Assembly: GCF_000004195.4 (NCBI RefSeq)
Contig: NC_030678.2
Span: 148,074,547 to 148,138,546 of the forward strand
Origin: Xenopus tropicalis
Taxonomy: Eukaryota; Chordata; Amphibia; Anura; Pipidae
DNA length: 64,000 nucleotides
Direction of reading: 5' to 3'
In this document: positions 58,790 through 64,000 of the stretch, piece by piece
Layout of the letters: each line of letters begins with the position of its first letter
Position numbering within the stretch: position 1 is the first letter of the stretch
Program-made: the position numbers and the translations under genes
Notes under the pieces: generated by a model
Databases searched by the model: none
Seen by the model: the letters and a program-made list of their open reading frames with translations, nothing else
Told to the model about the DNA's origin: nothing

Positions 58790-59220
58790 GGCCGATTCCG
58801 TAAAGGTCATTAACGATTAACGCATAGTTTTATGCGTTAAAAAGTGTTCTATAATTAAGTACCGATTCATCAAAGTCATTTCGCATGCGTGACTGCTCAT
58901 ATCGCATGCGCAAAAATCCTGATTATCGCAAAGCGTTATTTCCATCGCATTGAGGTAATTATCAAATAGAAATAATACTAACGCATAACACACAGACATA
59001 TTGTAAGTGTTAAAAGAATAAAGAATTAAAAAAAAATAATAATTACTGTGAAACTTAACGCCTCTGAGGTGATTGTCTGTGGTGACAAGATGGAATTTGC
59101 AGTCGGATTTTTTAAAGTATGTGTTCTAGGGATGCACCGAATCCCAGATTTGGTTCGGGATTTTTAAGGATTTGGTTTCGCCCGGATCTGCGGTCCCGGT
59201 TCAGCCTTTAGTGAATCAGC
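58790..59220. other. Two MITE fragments
   Basis: Bases 58790-59005 (gggccgattccgtaaagg, with cgcatgcg and acgcataa words) look like a decayed Harbinger-type MITE. Bases 59128-59220 start tagggatgcaccgaatccc, a hAT-type end, with no right end seen. Confidence 0.4.
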
Positions 59221-60866
59221 ATCTATGTGTTCTATGTGGCTACTGACACCACTAGCTTAGGGAATTCCATGGCCTTCTGCATCCTCTTGTGTGTAAGTTG
59301 CAAAGGATCATGTATGGATACAAGAACCTTACTATTTAGTATCAAATACACACTCAATTTTGCATTCATTTTAGTGCTTTGCACTTGTGTGCATAAACAA
59401 TGTGTGCGCAGCATGCCTTTGGCTTCCATATGGCTAACCCTGTGTGCAGAGGAAACTGAATGCCGTGGGACCAGTAGCACATTGTACCTGCATCAGGGGA
59501 GGTTTTGCTGTATATGCCATGATATACCAGTAACACTGAGTACTGGCTTCAGTGGTTTCCTGTCGGATAATCATATGTTGTTTGGTAGAAGTCAAGAGTT
59601 TAAAATAAGAATTAAAAACAAATCCATTGCTACAGGCACTCTAAACCACTGTAACCATGGCATGGCGCCCAACGTTCAGAGCCCTGGAAATGAGAGATGA
59701 TTGTTTGCGTGTTCCCACAGGTTTATACAGCAAGGCTGCATTTAAAGGATATAATGGGGAGAAGGCTTACATTACTTTAAAAATTAAAACAGTTGGTTGT
59801 CTGGGCAACGGCAAGGTGGGAGCAGGTAGAGACATAAGAAAAGAAGAGGAATCTATGTTTCCTGTAGCTTTGGCAGTGCCCACCAGTGCCCAGTAGCAGT
59901 TTAGGCACTCTATGCTGGTTAAGTTCCATGGCAGTAAGATTTGCTATGTCATTAGAAAACAAGACATGTTATTATTAGGCTTCTATCTGGAAATACATGT
60001 ATACAGGGTGTACAGGGTGCTTAGATTTGCAGTAAATATCTCGCTAAATGATCCATGCCTTCCGTGTTGCTCACAGCAGTACTTCATCTTCTCATCGTGT
60101 TAGGGCAGCTCTGGTCTCCCCCCACAAACCATTTTTCCACTTTTATACTTTCTGCTCATTATCCACAGCCTCACCCACTTCCACTTTATATTTCCTTTCA
60201 TATAAAGCCCTTTGGATTATTATTATTATTAATTTGCTTATACAGGTATTGGCAATCTGGCTCCTTAAAGAACCCCCCAAAAAATTGCAAAACATAAGAA
60301 TAGATGTAAAAATTAAGTGCCCATTGACAATATTCACAAGGGCTCTTGTTCTAATACATGCTCCTAGCAACTTGCCCCCTGCCACATGGACTTAGGGTTC
60401 CCTGGAATTTCAGGATCAGGTATTAATTCTAGGGTTGCTCCATGGACACAACAAACGTGTGGCAAGCAAATGATAATTCCATTTTGGTGCCTGAAGTGAT
60501 GACATCCCAACCAAGCAACTCCCTGTGCTGTTCATGAAAGGTAGGTGCTTATTTCCACTTGCCACATTTTCCATATTTGGGTGTCATTTATCAAAACTGG
60601 GCAAGCAAACAAACCCAGTAACCCATGGCAACCAATCAATTGTTGAATTAATTGCTTTATCTGCAGCTGGCTGAAAAAATCCAATCACTGATTGCCCACA
60701 AGCTAATTTGCCCACTGTAAGATATTGATATTGAAATTTGGTTATATCCGAAACCTAATGGGTTAAAATATGTTTCATTTGTGCGCACATGACTTGCCAG
60801 ACTTGCCATTTATATACCTATTGTCCCTTAAGCCTGGAAAGTGATTACCTTATAAGAAATGGAATG
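59221..60866. other. Intergenic, no gene recognised
   Basis: The longest ORF (59227-59700, 157 codons) has no domain and no flanking gene signals. Bases 60580-60720 are repeat-like. Confidence 0.4.
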
Positions 60867-60874
60867 TCTTAGGG

Positions 60875-61295
60875 CCGTACTGTCCAACTTCTGGTTTTGA
60901 TCTCTGTGGTGGAGGATCAATAATGAAAGCAAGTGTTGCCCATGCCCAGTTTTTAAACCACACCCACTTTTAAGGCCAACCTGTAAGAGACTGACCGCCC
61001 AACATTAAATGGCACAGTAATGTCCTGCATCATTTGGCTCTGACCACTCGACATTTAATTGCAAAGTAGCATCCTGCATTAAATGGCAGAGTAACCCCCA
61101 AAATATAATAGCACAGCAAGTCCCAGTACTTGAACGCCTACATTTTTTTCCTCTATTATTCCACTCTAACAGTCTGCATTCTTTCCCCCCACCCCCAAAA
61201 AAAATTTCCTTGGCCACCAGCATAGAGAGCAGGAGGGAGGGAGGTACCACACAAGGTGTACCCACGGGCCATGGGCCGCCAGTTGTACAGCACTT
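60875..61295. mobile_element. hAT-like element, perfect 8-bp duplication
   Basis: The octamer TCTTAGGG flanks both sides (60867-60874 and 61296-61303). The ends CCGTACTGTCCAACT and AGTTGTACAGCACTT are imperfect inverted repeats (about 11 of 15 match). Confidence 0.75.
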
Positions 61296-61303
61296 TCTTA
61301 GGG

Positions 61304-63533
61304 TAATGTAGGGAGGGGAAAGTGCATCCCACAGAGGGACTATATATTCAGTAAGTCTGGTTTCATATACACACTCTCACACTCATACACACAGGCTCAC
61401 ACATACATGTACTTTTAATGCATTAAATGAATACATACATATACTTTGTATTATATTGGTAAGCTGTCACTGATGTATTTGACTGGTTAAATATCTGGTA
61501 ATTTGTATGTACTTTCTATAACTTATCTCCATACATGTGGATCAAATGAAGGGCTGAAAGCAGAGATTCATTTGGTAACTGGCTAAGGGGTATTTGCAGG
61601 GATGGAGTCGGCCCAGGCGCAATTTCCACAGGCGCTCCCACGGCCACGTCTCCCTCCCCAACACGCTGAAGGTAAGTTTAACTTACGCACGCTTGGGGGA
61701 TGGGGTTGGACAGGTGGCAGGGGGTGTGGGGGGCCGCGGCGGGGGCCCCTGGCATGGCAGCCCCCGTGGGCCCCCACCCCCCAGTCTGACCCGGGGTATT
61801 TGCGCATGGTTCCTTTAGATTAAAAAAAGGCTCAGTAACTAACAATTAGAAAAACTGTCCTCATGAAGCAACCAATCAAAGAATAATTTGAATGAATCTA
61901 CCTGGAATAAAATGTTAATAGTTGATTGGTTGCTATTAGTTCCTTCACTGAGGGAAATGTGAGCATTCTTAGTTAGTGAGGGTCAAGGGATCAAGGGATT
62001 TTCCCTGGAAACAAAAACTTGTGTGAAACAAAGAGGAGTGCATATATTAGTGAGAGCATTAAGAAAAGCAAACATTTCATATATGCCTTTTAACTTTAAA
62101 CTTCATAAATAAATATAATGGCACAAAGAGCTGATGGCTGCACTAACACATAGAAAGAAATCCTCTCAACTCAGTGAGGCACGTTGGGAATTTCACAGGT
62201 TTTTCAGTCTGAACTCAACACACAACTGAAATCTGCACATTGCAGTAAAGCAACCCGCCAAGCCCTTTCCTTTCATTCTGTCCAGATTGGTCTTAGTTCC
62301 ATATCATTGTTATTAGCTGTAACTGTGCTAAGTGTATTAGCCCTATGCCCACAGCAGCAGAGGCGCTACCCAGGGGATAAAATATTATTATTATTATTAT
62401 TATTAGGACACATAGGACATACTATACTGTATTTTGGGGCAGAATGGATCACCTTTGGCAAAGTGTTTTTCAGTTATAGTGATCCATTGGAACCAGACAA
62501 ATAATTTACACTAATTATTCCATTACAGGTTGCCAGTAAATACATCAGGGATATCCAATCTGCTGCCCTCCAGCTGTTGTTAAACTGCAAACTTCCTCTT
62601 ATAGCGCATTCTACATTGCCAACCACACCCCACAACTATCCTCACTGACCCACACAGTGTGCAAAGTGCAAAAAAGGCTGCAATCAGCCTGCAATCTGTG
62701 CCTAGAATCAAGTGCAGCCTGTGTGAAGCTCAATTCTAAAGGGGCTGACGGGGGGGAGGCACGTGGGGCATAGCTCTTGCCCCATACCCTTGGTTCTGAG
62801 GAAATACTAGAAAAGAATGAACAAGCAAGATGAAATGATGGGCAGGGTGCAAAGGCTAAATATGGCATTCAAAACATGTGTGTTGCCCTCAGGCACAAGT
62901 CTTTTCACTCCAGAACATAGAATAAAGACCTCTGCTTTCCCAGTGGAACAGTCTGAATTCAGCAGCATTGTATTTATGATTGTGGTCTGTGGGCAGCATG
63001 ATCACACGTTGGATGCCCTCTAGCATGTGTGTCAGTCAGACGCATCACTAGGGAGCCGTAACATGTGCAAGGTGCATCCATCCCACATCTGCACTTTGCA
63101 CTTAATTTCTATTCTAGATCATGGTGCAGAGCACAGAAAAACCCTAAGGCACAGTGCTCAGTCTCAAAAGGGGTATAATTTAGTAACTCTTAGGTATCTT
63201 GCACTTGCACTCGTATGATCAGAAAATGCATGCTTGCACCTTTTCATTTGTGTAACAGCTTGAGTGGAACATATTCAGCCACTGTTCCACAAGAATTTCT
63301 CTAAACACAATTCTGCATGCTCTGGAGAAAATGCATGTGAAATTCCTGTCCCATATCATTCTGAGCAGCTCACACGCCAGTAGTAGCATTCGCACAGTCA
63401 TGTAACCTCCTTACAGTCATCGTAAGGCACATGTTACTAAAGGAGTTATATGAAAGAGTTCAATATTGGTTTCAGTCAAAATCCACTGTGCTCCCCACCC
63501 CACCTCATATGGGCCCCTTGGCATGTACCACTT
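61304..63533. other. Intergenic, no gene recognised
   Basis: It contains a GC-rich patch at 61600-61800 with short ORFs on both strands that look compositional, and a (TTA)n run at about 62383-62405. No gene, RNA or complete transposon recognised. Confidence 0.4.
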
Positions 63534-63698
63534 GCACCTTCAATGCCCTGTAATGGCTGCTCCATGGGTAGATCCGGGGTTACATTAAAGGCTATATACT
63601 GAGGGTGGACCCTCACAGTGTAACCATCCTCGGTATATAAGCTTTAATGCAAATCCGGATCTACCCATTCAGCAGCCATTACAGGGCATTTAAGGTGC
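63534..63698. repeat. Inverted repeat, about 72-bp arms
   Basis: The left arm starts gcaccttcaatgccctgtaa and runs to ctatatactgagg. The right arm runs from cctcggtatataagc to ttacagggcatttaaggtgc. A spacer of about 22 nt separates them, and a few mismatches keep the arms imperfect. No TIR-plus-TSD signature was recognised. Confidence 0.8.
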
Positions 63699-64000
63699 AA
63701 TAAGGTTTGTAATTGTACATCAAAACTCTTCATGAACAGGAGTTGAGACTCGCTGGTATTGAAGCCTGCTTTCCAGAGAATATTTGCACTCTATAGAAAG
63801 CAGAGGGACCTAGAAGGACCCTGAAGTCTGATGAAGTCCTAGAATTCATCACTTCACAATGGAACAAAGTGAGGAAGGGGTTGCATTACATTCTGAGCCT
63901 AAGGAGGTTGGGAAATGGTTCTTACCAATATCATGGTGTCCTTTCAATCTTTAATATCAGGTATGTTGGTGTAAAAAATGTATAATTATTGTTGTAAATT

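Noticed and set aside
59227..59700. 157-codon ORF
   Set aside because: No recognisable domain, no splice or promoter context, and Cys/Ser-rich composition typical of chance reading frames.
1..64000. tRNA, rRNA or known small-RNA genes
   Set aside because: No cloverleaf-type sequence with A and B boxes, and no rRNA-like segment, was recognised by eye; a covariance-model scan was not possible.

Overview
The window looks like vertebrate nuclear DNA, most likely a clawed frog (Xenopus, probably X. tropicalis). Two multi-exon type II keratin genes are present, with GT-AG introns at the positions conserved in this family. The rest is dominated by amphibian-type mobile DNA: TTAA-flanked T2/Kolobok-like MITEs, TWA-flanked Harbinger-like MITEs, hAT MITEs with 8-bp target duplications, CR1-type LINEs and one LTR family. 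The species is an inference. Similarity between copies was judged by eye; no database was searched.

Layout. Positions 1-10,800 hold no confident gene: a MITE carrying a 52-bp minisatellite (1090-2075), solo LTRs (2620-3400, 4844-5727, 9569-10517), a Harbinger-like MITE (4223-4514), a long MITE with ACTCGAGTATAAGCC ends (6096-7270), exon-like debris (7445-8133) and a T2 MITE with a hAT MITE inside it (8134-8990). Keratin gene A occupies 10,818-26,600 on the plus strand in nine exons. Its 7.1-kb intron 1 holds an antisense CR1 LINE whose 3' part has expanded into about 90 copies of a 41-bp unit (12,580-16,349). Intron 2 contains a roughly 500-bp near-perfect palindrome, and intron 5 an inverted repeat with 107-bp arms.

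26,600-34,900 is intergenic, with hAT and SINE-like copies and one possible orphan 3' exon near 28,077. Keratin gene B occupies 34,937-40,060 on the plus strand. All nine exons are intact and predict 517 residues with a Gly/Ser/His-rich head and tail. Downstream there are no confident host genes: a damaged CR1 copy (43,247-44,950); a compact minus-strand LTR element (45,506-48,308) with almost identical LTRs, a tRNA primer site and a 145-codon ORF with a zinc-ribbon-like cysteine pattern; then MITEs, SINE-like tails, microsatellites and a hairpin-forming repeat at 63,534-63,698.

How the genes work together. Type II keratins pair with type I keratins, not seen here, to form 10-nm filaments in epithelial cells. 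Gene B is a conventional epidermal-type member. Gene A has a complete rod, a very short head without glycine loops, and in the canonical splice frame a stop three codons into the tail exon. It is therefore either a nearly tailless keratin or one that depends on an alternative splice. The most unusual items are the zinc-ribbon LTR element, the LINE-derived minisatellite inside gene A, and the tail of gene A.
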